A stretch of DNA of 64,000 bases from Paracentrotus lividus (taxonomy: Eukaryota > Echinodermata > Echinoidea > Camarodonta > Echinidae). Both the position numbers and the translations under genes were made by a program. Location: NCBI GenBank assembly GCA_940671915.1, contig CALNVZ010001263.1, forward strand, positions 19,631-83,630, written 5' to 3'. Shown here piece after piece: positions 44,998-57,000 of the stretch; within the stretch, counting starts at the first letter, position 1; each line of letters begins with the position of its first letter. The notes under the pieces were generated by a model that saw only the letters and a program-made list of their open reading frames with translations, was not told the DNA's origin and made no database searches.

Positions 44998-45947
44998 GGG
45001 GACAATTGTAACACTTTTTTTTTTTCCAAATTTGACTTATCAACTTTATTATAACTAAATACTTGCTTAAAACCAAGTAAAACGAAATTTGGATATCTTA
45101 GCTCGACATATGAATAGGTTTGGGTTAAGTAATACTATTTATTTTGAAGCCATTATCATTTCAAAACACGTAACGAGTGTTACAATTGCCCCTAAACCAG
45201 GGACAATTGTAACAGACGTACGGGGCAATTGTAACACATGAAACTTTAACATTTTGCTTTTCTTTTTCAAAGCCATGCACTTGACAATTTCAATTGTAAT
45301 TTTTTTTTTCATTTCCAACAAAAGAGTACAAAATTCATACAAATATCGTTGGAATAAAAACAGATCCAAGATTTAAACAACATTAACCACGTCAGCTAAT
45401 TATTATAAATCATGACAATGCTTGAATTAAGTTACATTATATTTTCCACTTGTTATATACATGGCATGGGATTATTGCAGAAGTTTATATGGTCTGTATG
45501 GGCGATAACAGCGCGCTGAATTGTCCCGGGGCTAGGTACCGGGCAAAAGTATTTCCTAAACGGCATCGTTACTATTGCCCTTGTGGTGGGCGACCATATT
45601 TGGAGAGGTTTTTTTCTATCTTAGCTTAGGAATTCATCGTTGAAACGTTAGCAAAATATGGCCTAAGAACATAATTTCTAAATATATAAAAATGACAGCC
45701 GTAGCTCATCCACATATTTGTCCAGAAGAAAAACAAGGGGTAATGTGAAATATTACTTTCCTACTCAAAAAACGATTTTTCTGCTGTAGAAAGTTCCACG
45801 AACCGTTGAATCTGCTAATACTCAAACAGCATGAGGAGCGATAAAATGCGCATGCTCTGTATAAATTTTAAGTTTGTAGCGTGTTTCTGCTAGGGATGGG
45901 AGCCCCTGTTACAATTGCCCCGTGTTACAATTGTCCCCGGTCTCCCC
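44998..45947. mobile_element. GGGGACAATTGTAACA-family element, complete
   Basis: GGGGACAATTGTAACAC at 44998 mirrors GTGTTACAATTGTCCCC near the right end, flanked by TA at 44996-44997 and 45948-45949. The left arm of the host element shows the empty site (GACTACTCTT), confirming a TA duplication. Internal copies of GGGGCAATTGTAACA occur near 45180-45235. About 400 bp matches 25507-25915. Length 950 bp, no coding sequence. Confidence 0.88.
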
Positions 45948-46127
45948 TACTCTTACAAAAGAGCCTGCGTAATCAAAACCAATAAAGCGAAACATTTAAA
46001 AATTGCACGGAAATCGCAGAATGATTTGGGCTTTCAAAATATGGAAATGAAATTGGCAAAAATTCTTTATTATAGAAGTTATTTAGCGCCCAATCAGAGG
46101 GACATTTTTTTGGGGGGACGTGCTGTA

Positions 46128-47245
46128 GAATGAATAAAGGGGCACTTTATAGTATTAAAAAATGTAGATAATTGTCTATTGTAGACCCTATTTAGTATCC
46201 ACGAGCGTGAAGCGCAAGCTGCAAATTTTGAAGTAAAAATTGGAGTTATTTGTGCATTATAATTTAGTATCAGCGAGCGCGAAGCGCCAGCCGAAAATTT
46301 AGGGTTTTAAAAGATATTATATTATCTAGTATTATTATTATTATTTATTTTTTTTGATAATTGTGTAGTATTAGTATATACCCTATTTAGTGTCCGTGAG
46401 CGCGAAGCGCGAGCTGAAAATTTTGAGTTAATTGTGCATTATACAGTGCGTCCTAAAAAAAACTAAACACTGCCAAATTAAAAATATATGATTCTTGGGG
46501 GAAAAGGTTTAGATGTATATAAAGCTCACAACCTCAACTATCATTATGACACAAAAAATTCAGAAAATAACGCATTCTTCAGTGAATAATGCCCACTTTT
46601 ACGAAGGACACAAAAAATAGCCTGCGCAGGAATTTACTATTCATTTATCACCTGGGTATGGCATGCCAAGAAGGATTCAAGTAATAATGGAATAAATCGG
46701 CTATTAAAGACAAAAATAAATTGAAGTGACAGCAAAAACCAATGATGTTAAAGCAAAACGGTGAAAAACTACATTTTGCATAATATTGATTGTTTATTTC
46801 TCACTTTTGATATATCTTTTACTCTGTTAGCTGATTCATTCCATTATTTCTTTTGAATCCTTCTTGGCATGCCATGCCAAGGTGATAAATGAACAGCAAA
46901 TTCCTGCACAGGCTATTTTTTGTGTCCTTCATAAAAGTTGGCATTGCTCACTGAAGAATGCGTTATTTTCATGATAGTTGAGAATATGAGCTTTATATAC
47001 ATACAAAACTTTTCCCCAAGAATCATATATTTTTTAATTTGGTAGCCTTGTCAAAAGTGTATAGTTCTTTTTGGGACGCACTGTATAACCCTACTGAATT
47101 GGTATCTGCGAGCCGAAAATTTTGAGCTCAAAATTAGAGTTATTTGTGCATTATGATTTTAGTATCCGCGAGCGTGAAGCGCGAGCCAAAAAGTTGGGGT
47201 TTTAAAAGATATATCGAATAAATAAAGGGGCACTTTTTAGTATTC
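46128..47245. repeat. GCGCGAAGCGCGAGCC-type repeat, right part
   Basis: Several rounds of CCCTATTTAGTATCC, GAGCGCGAAGCGCGAGC, GAAAATTTTGAG and TTGTGCATTAT. It is split by the TA-flanked element at 46444-47083; the empty site resembles 42385-42410 (TGCATTAT...ACCCTACGGAATTGG). Confidence 0.75.
46444..47083. mobile_element. CAGTGCGTCC-ended TA element, short form
   Basis: CAGTGCGTCCTAAAAAAAAC mirrors TTCTTTTTGGGACGCACTG; TA on both sides. Arms of ~240 bp (46444-46690 and 46850-47083) include GGCATGCCAAGAAGGATTCA, so nearly the whole element folds into one hairpin. Same termini as 61342-63180. Tc1/mariner-like by ends and TA. Confidence 0.85.
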
Positions 47246-47460
47246 CCACGAGGCCGACTATTTTCCCACGAGGCCGAGAGCCCACGAGGCCGAGGGTCCA
47301 CGAGGCCTCTTTTCTTTGCGAAATTTTGAAACTTTAGTTTTAAATATTTTCCTTATTTCTACTTTTCGACAGTAATGTATTTCTTTTTCTTAAAAAAACG
47401 GCGTTTGAGAAATATATTGCAAAATACAATATGAGAAAATCGGCCTCGTGGGCCCTCCCC
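47246..47460. mobile_element. CCCACGAGGCCGA repeat pair
   Basis: CCCACGAGGCCGA occurs three times in tandem-like fashion at 47247-47300 and in inverted form (TCGGCCTCGTGGG) at 47440-47452. A small inverted-repeat element or remnant. Confidence 0.5.
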
Positions 47461-47569
47461 ACATTAAAGGCCTTAGTTTAGAACCCAATTAGGCCTATTT
47501 TGCGCTTCTTATTAAATATAGTTGGGCGAAAATTGTACAATCATCTGGCCTTAACTCCCTTCTTTTTCT

Positions 47570-47690
47570 TTCTTTTTCTTCTTTTTCTTCTTTCTCTCTC
47601 CCTTTTTCCTTCTTTCTCCCTTTTCTCCTCTTTTATTTTTTATTTTATTTTTATTTTTATTTTTTTTTGGGGGGGGGGGCGGGCCCGACC
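47570..47690. repeat. Pyrimidine tract and G-run
   Basis: TTTCTT/TTTTATT low-complexity sequence ending in a G-run. Its frames are artefacts. Confidence 0.85.
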
Positions 47691-47976
47691 CCTGGATCCG
47701 CGCCTGTGTGTATATGAATAAATTATCCTTCGTCTTTTGAGAATGGTTGAAACATCAACTTGCTAACTTTATATCTTTCAAAGATTTACCTTTCTTTAAG
47801 CTTCCGTAAGGAAAGCATACTTATCAGTCATTAAATAATGACATTAATTAATTTCAAAGATACAGCTTTTATGATCAATTCCTTTCTGCAATTTAAGGGT
47901 TCACTTGTAACCTTGACTTTCTCAATGACAAATAGGTACATGTACATTATCATTTACAAATTAAATATTTGTCTAA

Positions 47977-48132
47977 AGGCCCGGTCCCACTGGCGGGGGG
48001 GCGGGGGGGGGGGAATAATTGCACATGAGTTGCGTATACAAATTTCGTTCATCCGCAACAAAAAACAAAAACAAAACAAACTATCCGCAATTCATACGCC
48101 AATCATCCTAAAAAGCCATTGGGACCGCGCCT
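47977..48132. mobile_element. Short MITE with AGGCCCGGTCCCACTGGC ends
   Basis: AGGCCCGGTCCCACTGGC mirrors GCCATTGGGACCGCGCCT; TAA is duplicated at 47974-47976 and 48133-48135. Same size class and target as the MITE at 12058-12462. PIF/Harbinger-like by the 3 bp duplication. Confidence 0.82.
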
Positions 48133-49354
48133 TAAAATCAACTTACAGTTTGACGTATGACTCAATGCATACATGAATCAAAGAAGGCCTCAACACTGGT
48201 TGGGACGTTTTAGAACTCCATGGACTTTAAAATCACAGCACAAAATATGCCAGAGTTTCCACCAGCACTACTCTTACGAATTAGCAATGTCTCTAAACAT
48301 GAAAACACGTTGTTGCAATAAAAGATGAGAGGTAGAAATTTAAACTGTGTGCTTCGCTTTCTTTTAGTTTAATCTCTGTAACTGCTCTCGTTTCACAATG
48401 ACAGTAGATCAGAAGATAATAGAAGTATTCAACAATTGTGTGGTGATTTCTGCATAAAAAAATAAAAGAGATAAACAAGAAATATGAATAGCTTACATAC
48501 TAAAGTATGAACCAACAAATCTACAACTGCTTTTGAAATATACAATTTCATACAACTTTTGTTTTATTTCTTAGAATAAGTGATAAGATTTGTCTTTGTC
48601 ATTCATAATAAACAAGATATATTTTATCAAAAATTAACTTTGTAATGTCTTTTCTTTTCATACTAATTACTTTTCTTACGTACAATCAAACCCTAGGTAA
48701 TCCTTTATTAGGCGCGGATCGAAGAAAATCGAATTGAATGCATTCAATTCGATTTTCTTGGATACGCGCCTGCTTTATATAGGGCTCTAACAAAAACAAC
48801 TAGAAAACTCCGTGTTCAAAACGACCTGATCTACTATAACACGTGAAATTATACGGGGCGACCGCATCACTTCTTCTACTAAAAAGATATCGATCCACAT
48901 CCCATTTACAGTACAGCGCTAGCTAGCGTAGGTTTTGGACAACGGATTACTCACAGCTATCTACGCTCATACAAATTAGACCGTGCCTAAAACCGGCAAT
49001 AACAACTCAAATTCCTCAAAACATACATCTCAAAGTACATTTTACATAATTTCAGTCTTATATCATAACCATACATCATTTTCCTAAGCAATTATTAATC
49101 TAAATATCGAAAAGAATAATAAGAGACCGCAGAGTGGGCGTTGAAGCCGAAGTCAGAAAACTGCGGGAAATTTAACAATTCCTTGATAATAAATTTTTCA
49201 AAACTACATCAAGAGAGTACAATATGACATAGAACTTTTGATTTAAGAATTTCTTAATTATCTAAAATAACATTAATGATTTCAACATACCTTTTAGTTG
49301 CATATTTCTTGTTAATTTTGAAGAAATCTGAAGCCAAAAACTTGACTTGCCGAA
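48133..49354. other. AT-rich spacer; nothing but one palindrome
   Basis: No coding signal recognised. Apart from the 60 bp palindrome at 48711-48770 I see no structure. Confidence 0.5.
48711..48770. repeat. 60 bp palindrome without spacer
   Basis: Arms of 30 bp: GGCGCGGATCGAAGAAAATC then GAATTGAATG meets CATTCAATTC then GATTTTCTTGGATACGCGCC. Two mismatches in 30 pairs and no loop. No flanking duplication beyond A/T. Confidence 0.9.
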
Positions 49355-51595
49355 CGTATCACTAATGCCTTGGTCACATATCGTCGTACTTGCACGTGCG
49401 TGCTGTCTACGTGCAAAAACGTGGGCAAAATTTGGAAAAATCGTACGTCATGTACGTGGTGAGTACCGACTCGGTACGGAATTTGGTGTGCGCAGACACG
49501 ACGCAGAACTTTTAGTGCAGGAGGAACTTTCGCTGCGTGCGGGCTACGTTCGAGCTACGGATCTGCCGCACGTGCGCGCACGCACGCCCTCGGTACTGCC
49601 AAAGCACGCACAACGCGCCGACTCCGTGAGTCTTTTTAGATATTTGCGGCAGTCACTTACTGTACCGACGGCGCACTTCGCACGTGCGTGCTGCGCACGG
49701 GATAAGTGCGTGGCCCACGGTTACTTTGCTCTTGCCCATTTCAACTGTTGATTGAGCACGCAGAACTCGCGTGGATCGTACGGACTAAACAAGTGCTCCG
49801 GACTTACAACGCGCGTTGTGCGCACTGATTTCTACGGAGCCGACGTACGTTTCGTATTCAAAATTATGTATAATTTATATAAAAAATATACTAGTATGTA
49901 TATAAAATATAATTATAATAATATGTGTGTATGTACATGTTTGTATATATGTCTCAATATTGCATAGAATCTCCTGACCTGTCAAAAAGTATTGCAGCAT
50001 TGCATTTTTTTTAAATTTAATTATTTTTTTTTTAATTTCTATTTTATGAGTCTTTATGATATTACATGTCATTGATGGCCTGAATATTGTCGACTATTTT
50101 TGTATGCCCTGAAATAACAAAATCTTCAAACATGAGAACAGTAGATGACTTGAACGAGTCATTTCTTAAAAAGAACAAATGCCCCCCCCCCCCCCCAATT
50201 AGAATTATGGGAGGTGGGCAAATGAAAACTTAAATCATGTTTCATACTTCTCCCCAAAACAATGTTTACAAAAGAGATAGCATATACGGCAGGCAGCATC
50301 ACCAACAGATGAATTTAATTTTAACGTTGACAAAGACAAATTTAGTCCTGTATTGCAAATACTGTTTGATGCAACTTTATTCCACCAAATCATAGTCAAT
50401 CTATTAACATAATTATGTTGTAGTTTACAACAACAATCTATTTTTATTTTTTGTATTTTTTTAATTTTATTTTGCTGGATAATGACTAATGACTGCCTGT
50501 CATTTTGGCACGTATCATCTGAGTACCATCGCATAAAGATGTCCCCCCCCCCCCTCCCTTGGTGACTTCCTTTTTTATTTGAATTTGATAATGGTGACGA
50601 TGATCTACAGCATCGTAAAAACAAAATTTACTTATTTCCAATATTAATTTGCAAAAAGCGAAACATTTCAACAGCATTCGAATAAACGTAAACAAATATT
50701 CATTTTACGATTATTATTACTTTTTACTGATAAATTCCATCTCCAAAAGTTTCATTCTTGTTTTTTCTTCTTTTTTTCCCCCTTTGGGGTAGCCTATTTT
50801 AATAGTCAATAGATTTCGTGAACAAAATCATGATACAAGTTTCAAGTTTCTCCGGAAACTGTTTTGATGTTTCGCTTATACATTTTTGAAAATGAAAACT
50901 CGCCCAAATGTACCATGAAACTGTCAAAGTAAAAATAAACAAAAACAACAACAACACTCAAAGAAGATAAATTTGTTTCTAGCGTTGCTTAAATTGAGTC
51001 CTATATTGCAAAAACAGGTTTAATGCAATTTCATTGGGTTTTGCTGTATAATCAATCATTTTGATGCACATCTTCCATGGCAACGGCGTAAAAGAATCTT
51101 TCTTCTCTACAGAGAAGGTGTTCGTTTTTTTACTATGCCATTTGAAAAAGTCAAAACTTTCATTTCATAATATACCAAACAAAATGTAAAAATTGTTTGT
51201 AAAAAAGAAAAAAGCCTGTATATCAGCAATGATGCAATACTTGTGATGGTATAGGTTTATATCAGTTTAGTTTGTATACTGATTTTGATATCATGATATG
51301 ATAATATAATAAATTGATCTAAATGAATAAATATAAATAAATGGATAAATATAAATAGATAAAATATATACTAGTATATATCCATCACAAACATCGAAAT
51401 CATCGCACTTGCACGCACTTACAACATGCGCGTGAGTACTGACACCGTACGTGAGGTGCACTTGTAAGCACGGCCTCCGTACGATAAAAATTCAAACGCA
51501 CGGAGATCGTACGTTACAAGCACGTACAGCTCACTTACAACGTGCGCAACGTACGATGCACACAACCGCCCATTACCTTACAAGGTGTCGCTAAG
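49355..51595. mobile_element. Element with ACGTGCG-rich arms
   Basis: GC-rich arms at 49360-49860 and 51395-51575 are full of CACGTGCG, GTACGT and CGCAC motifs in inverted sense. TATACTAGTATGTATAT (49888) faces ATATATACTAGTATATATCC (51366) at their inner edge. The interior is AT-rich with C-runs. A 134-codon plus frame in the left arm (49347-49751) is due to low stop frequency in GC-rich motif DNA. Confidence 0.55.
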
Positions 51596-51650
51596 AATAC
51601 AATTACTTTTTGAGTTACTTTACAATTGTATTATTTTAAACAACAAATAT

Positions 51651-52071
51651 TGCATGTGAATGATGCTATAAAAAGAAGGGAGTTTTTATGTCTTATTCCA
51701 ATAAAGAATTATGATTCCCTAAATTCAGGAACGCAATACAGACAAAATTCAACAATTTGCCCCGTGATTGAGAAGAACATCATACCCGCACGTGTATTAT
51801 GAAAAGCTGATTGTATGTGATGGCTTTGAAAAGGCATACAAACGTGCCGAAATGAGGAACATGACGTACAAGTTTTCGATACTTGGTTTGTCCGCTAACA
51901 GCCATCGCATTTTATCGGCCTTACCTAATCAACATACGGGTATGGGGTTCTTCTTCGTTACGGGGCAAATTGTTGATTTTTGTCTACATTGCGTTCTTGA
52001 CTTTAGCTAATCATAATTCTTTATGGGAATAAAATATAACTCCCTTCTTTGTACAGCATCATTCAAATGCA
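51651..52071. mobile_element. MITE with ~113 bp inverted arms
   Basis: 51651-51763 pairs with 51956-52071: GAATGATGCT...AAGAAGGGAG, ATAAAGAATTATGATT and AACAATTTGCCCCGT all have inverted partners. The loop (51764-51955) gives an 80-codon frame that I do not recognise. Confidence 0.85.
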
Positions 52072-52278
52072 CGTAGGTAGTTTTTATAAAAGTTACAAAC
52101 ATCAATGTTTTATACAACTATTTATTAAAAAAAAAAATTTTTTTTTAATTTCTCAAAAAAATGAGAATTTGTTTTTCTTCATCACAACTCTCACAGTTTT
52201 TTTTTATTTCAGTCTGATTTTAAAATAGCACAAGCGTCAAGGCAATTTAATACTCTTTATTTTTACATCAAATTCAGT

Positions 52279-52541
52279 GGCCCGAATTCACAAAGGAGGA
52301 TTCTGCAAAACCCACGGATCCGTGGATCCATGGGTTTTTTAATCGACGGCTCCACGGATCCACCAGTTTATGATTCACCAACAGTTGACCCAAATTATGA
52401 TGTATTATGATGCTGTGGATCTGTGGATTCAGTCAAGTCCACCGTTGTGAATACCAAATTGAAAATCCAAGGTCCAGCCCTAGATCAAACCCATGGTTGA
52501 AACCATGGATTTAGCAGAATCAACCTTTGTGAATTCGGGCC
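52279..52541. mobile_element. MITE with GGCCCGAATTCACAAAGG ends
   Basis: GGCCCGAATTCACAAAGGAG then GATTCTGC mirrors GCAGAATCAACCTTTGTGAA then TTCGGGCC. Short GGATCCGTGGATCC palindromes lie inside near 52315. Confidence 0.85.
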
Positions 52542-52734
52542 AATGTGTTTAGGAAATGAATTCTGCTATTTGTGTTCAAAATATTTTTTTTGGTAAAATG
52601 GGCACTCATTTTGGACACCCCGGCTGTAGGGACCTTGTGCAGCAGAGATGCACTGCCAGATGTTTAGTTTGGTAAATGAGGGGTTCTTTTTCATGTTTTC
52701 ATGCTGCCTGACTAATTAGGTTGACTTTCTAACA

Positions 52735-54130
52735 GGCTACCATAAAGAGTCCACCATTGGGCTACCATAGACAAATAGTCTGCCATACATTTACACAATC
52801 CACAATTGGACTAACATACAGTTTCCACCACTGGGCCACCATAGGCCTACATTATGAACCACCATTTGGCTACCATAGACAATTCACCATTAGTCTGCCA
52901 TTAGTGTGCCATACAGAGTCCAACATTGGGCTACCATTGAGAGTCCACCATTGGTCGACCATAGACAATCAACCATTGGTCATCAATAGGGAGTCTACCA
53001 CTGGGGCCTACATACTCCACAATTAAAACCCCATTCACTATACAGACTCCACCATTATAACACCATTTACCATACAGACTCCATCATTAAAACACCATTC
53101 GCTATACAGAATCCACCATGAAAAAAAAAACACCATTCACTATACAGACCCCACCATTAAAACATCATCCACCATACAGTCTCCACCATTAAAACACCAT
53201 TCACCATACAGACTCCACCATGCAACACCATTCACCATAGGGCCCACAGACTCCATAATTAAAAACCCCGTTCACCAGGCCATACAGACTCCACCATTAA
53301 AACACCATTCATCATACAGACTCCACCATTAAAACACCATTCGCCATACAGACCCCACCATTTAAACACCATTCAACATACAGACTCCACCATTAAAACA
53401 CCATTCACCATACAGACTCCACCATTAAAACACCATTCACCAAACAGAATCCACCATTAAAACACCATTCACCATACAGACTCCACCATGCAACACCATT
53501 CACCATAGGGCCTACAGACTCCATAATTAAAAACCCCGTTCACCTGGCCATACAGACTCCACCATTAAAACACCATTCATCATACAGACTCCACCGTTAA
53601 AACACCATTCACCATAAAGACCCCACAATTAAAACACCATTCACCAAACAGAATCCACCATTAAAACACCATTCACCAAACAGAATCCACCATTAAAACA
53701 CCATTCGCCATACAGACCCCACCATTTAAACACCATTCAACATACAGACTCCACCATTAAAACACCATTCACCATACAGAATCCACCATGCAACATCATT
53801 CACCATAGGGCCTACAGACTCCATAATTAAAAACCCCGTTCACCTGGCCATACAGACTCCACCATTAAAACACCATTCATCATACAGACTCCACCGTTAA
53901 AACACCATTCACCATAAAGACCTCACAATTAAAACACCATTCACCAAACAGAATCCACCATTAAAACACCATTCACCATACAGACTCTACCATTAAAACA
54001 CCATTCACCATACAGACTCCACCATTAAAATACCATTCACCATACACATGCCACCACTGAAATACCATTAAAATACCATATACCATTGAAGCTACCATAC
54101 ATATACCATTGATTTACCATTGAGTTTTTT
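52735..54130. repeat. 32 bp ACCATTAAAACACCATTCAC array with higher-order units
   Basis: Core unit CAGACTCCACCATTAAAACA then CCATTCACCATA (32 bp), repeated over ~1 kb. A marker block (CACCATAGGGCCTACAGACT then CCATAATTAAAAACCCCGTT) recurs near 53232, 53500 and 53800, giving higher-order units of ~270-300 bp. It forms the right arm of the element 41296-54138. Confidence 0.9.
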
Positions 54131-54138
54131 TGTAAGGG

Positions 54139-54435
54139 CTTGCCGACAAACGACGAGGATTCCAATAACAATTACAAAACATAACATGCAACTTCATGTA
54201 TGCTGCAAAGCGTTCAAGACGGTGTAACGGGACCGTAAAAAAAAAAGTTGAAACTGCACCGAGTGTACGATCAATATACAAGTTGTAATGTCAAAATAAT
54301 TCAACTTACGTTGTGTGCCAAGAGTCCAATAATATCGATGATGACGATGGCGACGATAACGATGGTGACGTACGAAACTCAAGTCCAATCGAGTGGTGGT
54401 TCAGGCTTAATTCACCCAATCCGAGCACTACCTAA
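54139..54435. other. Interior sequence left of the right LTR-like repeat
   Basis: Contains GATGACGATGGCGACGATAACGATGGTGACG, a short GAT/GAC repeat. Neither a polypurine tract nor a tRNA primer site is seen beside the repeat start at 54436. Confidence 0.5.
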
Positions 54436-54599
54436 TGTAAGAGGACCGTCTCAGAGTAAAGTCTCCGGCCCGTATTCTGTTCCGGGGTTTAGAGTTGTGC
54501 TGTCGCACGAAAATAGTAAGGGTAATGAGACGAGAATGCAACGCTGATTTGCACGCTTCTCTATGAAGCGTCAGTGAAGCGTGCGTCCTATCGTACGAA

Positions 54600-55780
54600 A
54601 GTAGATTCAGATGACGTCATTCGGGATCAATTATGTACACACATTTCTAAAGAATTCTAAACTAGGGGTATAGGTGGTTTAGAATTTGATATGGCTTTGC
54701 AAGTTTTATGTCGGAGGAAGCTAATTTATCAATTTTCTCGTTAACTTGAAGTTAAAGGTTGTTAAAACTTTGTTTAAGAATAAGGTGCATTATAGAACTG
54801 TCCACAACGATTAGATTAATTGCATGTTAATCATCAAAAATGACATTTCCGACACGATTAAAATATTAGTTTGACCTGACATATTGAAGAAAGGACGACT
54901 GACGCGAAAACCAACAATAAAGTAATGGTGGCAAGTCACTTGTCATAACACTCGAAAAAAACGGATTTGGAACTAGTTTCATACTAATTTGAGACTGGTT
55001 TGAAATGATTTTGGATGTTTTTTTGTCGCGCAGACGTCTCAGAGACGTCTCCGAGATATTCCGACGACCAAGCCGCGATTCATGTCACGACGGGAGGCGG
55101 GGGGGGGGCGGAAACACCCGAAAGTGAAAAAATAAATACACTACAAATTCGCATACTTGCACATTATGCAAAAACTAATGAAAATGATTGCGAGCGCGAA
55201 GCGCGAGCCCGAAATTTTGCCTATAAAAACATTTAGCATCTTATTGACATACATTTTACCTCTTTATTAGCTTCACAAGCTAATCACTACATAAAAATTG
55301 TTCATTTTTGAAAATCGAAGGGGTCGATCCCCCCCCCCCGTAAAAAATCGAGGGGGACACGTCCACCACCCCCCCCCCCCCCGTCTCCCCGGGATCGCCG
55401 CGAATGCTCGCGACAGAAAAAAAATATATTTATATATCGGAGATTGAAGTATCCGAGTCGCGGGACAAGTTAGATACCACATTTATTGTGGTATCTCAAG
55501 GTATTTGCCATGAGACTGATTTGAGACTGATTTGGGAAGGGTTTGATACGGTTTTGATTTTTGTCGGGAAAGAGATCTAAAAGTGGTCGCACAGACGTCT
55601 CAATGAATCTCCGCGACAAATCTCATGAGTCGAGAGAAAATAGAACATGCATACGAAAGCGTGTGTTTTTTTCTGTCGTGGAGACGTCTCTGATGATACA
55701 TAAACAATTATCGGAGACGTCTCCGAGGTTCGAGTCTCAGAGACATCTCCGCGAGTCAGATATCACTATAATTCCATATT
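54600..55780. mobile_element. GACGTCTC-type repeat, copy 2
   Basis: Co-linear with 30264-30910 from CAGATGACGTCATTCGGGA through TTTTATGTCGGAGGAAGCTA. Extra sequence at about 55080-55440 has G/C runs and GCGAGCGCGAAGCGCGAGCC. The right part is dense in GAGACGTCTC. Confidence 0.65.
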
Positions 55781-57000
55781 TCTACAGAGAGAAAAACACC
55801 ATTATCATTTTCAACTGAGAATGTAAACTATGTTTTCTTTCAAGACTACTAATTTATTAATGGCACTTGACATAAAATAGGCACCACTCGATTCCCTTTT
55901 TTGCATATATTAGTGTGTTGCTATGTGAGACAAGAAACGTGTTTGTCAGTCATAGCAACAACTAGTTATGCAAATTGGATTCAAAATACTAAACGAGCAG
56001 TTCATTCAGGCAATTGGTTCCGCCTGAATCTGAGACCTTTGTCCGTTGTCATTGTGCTATGTTCAGCCATAACCTGGAACCGCTAAGCTTTTCAAAAGAA
56101 AAGATAATCCGTGCTTTGATAATATACCTCGTTAAGCATGGATTACCTTTTTTCATCAAAATAAAGAATTTCCCGCTCCTTTCAAATATAGCGAGCATAC
56201 ATACATACAACATGTACAAAAAATACACACAAAAGAATGAAACAATTCCCACCATTCTTCAAAGGTCCATATTATTTATAATAATTTGAATAGATGTATG
56301 GGATTTCGAGGCCGAGTGGATATTGTTAATGAACATTGATACGTTTTATTGTTTATGTGTATGGCTCTGTAAAGAGTTGAATATTTAAATAGTGGAAAAT
56401 TTATATTTTACCCCTTCCCATTATTACAACTTTTGCCCCTCCCCAATAAGAAAAAAAAAATATATATATATATTAATAAGAAAAAGATTGATGCGCATGC
56501 ACCTAACGTTAGACTTTTGCGCATGCATAATATGTAGCGTGATGTCGGAATCAAATTCAACGTTTCATTGCTTTTGGCCAAATATGGACATTTGTGAAAG
56601 AAAAAATTCGTGGCGCTATTTAGGAGATTAATTCAAAAGAATAAAACTACGAACAGATAATTTATTATATTATATATTTATTATAAATTAATATCTATCT
56701 TTTATTTTTTATATTGTTAGAAAAAAAAGTAAACTGCAGCAGTAGGTCAACCACTTAAAATTATGGCAATGCTTTTCTGATCAGAGCAAGTTTCGATCAG
56801 AAAAACACAAAAACACACACAAATAAAAACCACAAAGAAAACAACAAAACAAAACGAACAAGCAAAACACCCCCCCCCCCCAAAAAAAAAAAAAAATTAA
56901 ATAAATAAATAAAATAAAAATAAAAATAAATAAATAAAAAATTAAAAAACAAACAAACGATTTAAAAAAAGCCTGGTCGTATCATTATTGGGGGAGTAAC
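55781..57000. other. AT-rich interior of the element 54468-57612
   Basis: No gene recognised. Homopolymer C and A runs and (TAAA)n near 56895-56945. Confidence 0.55.

Larger units (their letters stand above)
42542..46125. mobile_element. TA-flanked element, AGCGCCCAAT arms
   Basis: CAACGTGGCCCAGAAAAAAA and TGTCCCTCTAATTGGGCGCT at the left mirror AGCGCCCAATCAGAGGGACA near the right end at 46125. TA flanks both ends, and an uninterrupted copy of the target repeat is nearby. Arms of ~310 bp (42542-42850 with 44865-44996 plus 45950-46125). The right arm is split by 44998-45947. The middle holds two more elements. No transposase. Confidence 0.82.
41296..54138. mobile_element. CCCTTACAAAAAA-ended element with ACCATT arrays
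   Basis: CCCTTACAAAAAAA (41296) mirrors TTTTTTTGTAAGGG ending at 54138. Both sub-terminal zones are arrays built on ACCATT: 41325-42190 at the left and 52735-54130 at the right. The unit differs on the two sides. Later insertions (42542-46125 and others) expanded the middle. No transposase recognised. Flanks offer only CT on both sides as a possible duplication. Confidence 0.65.

Noticed and set aside
49347-49751. 134-codon plus frame rich in R/A/H
   Set aside because: Lies in the GC-rich inverted arm of an element made of ACGTGCG motifs; no domain pattern.
52735-54130. CRISPR-like regular array
   Set aside because: Units are contiguous 32 bp tandem repeats without unique spacers, there are no cas genes and the host is eukaryotic.
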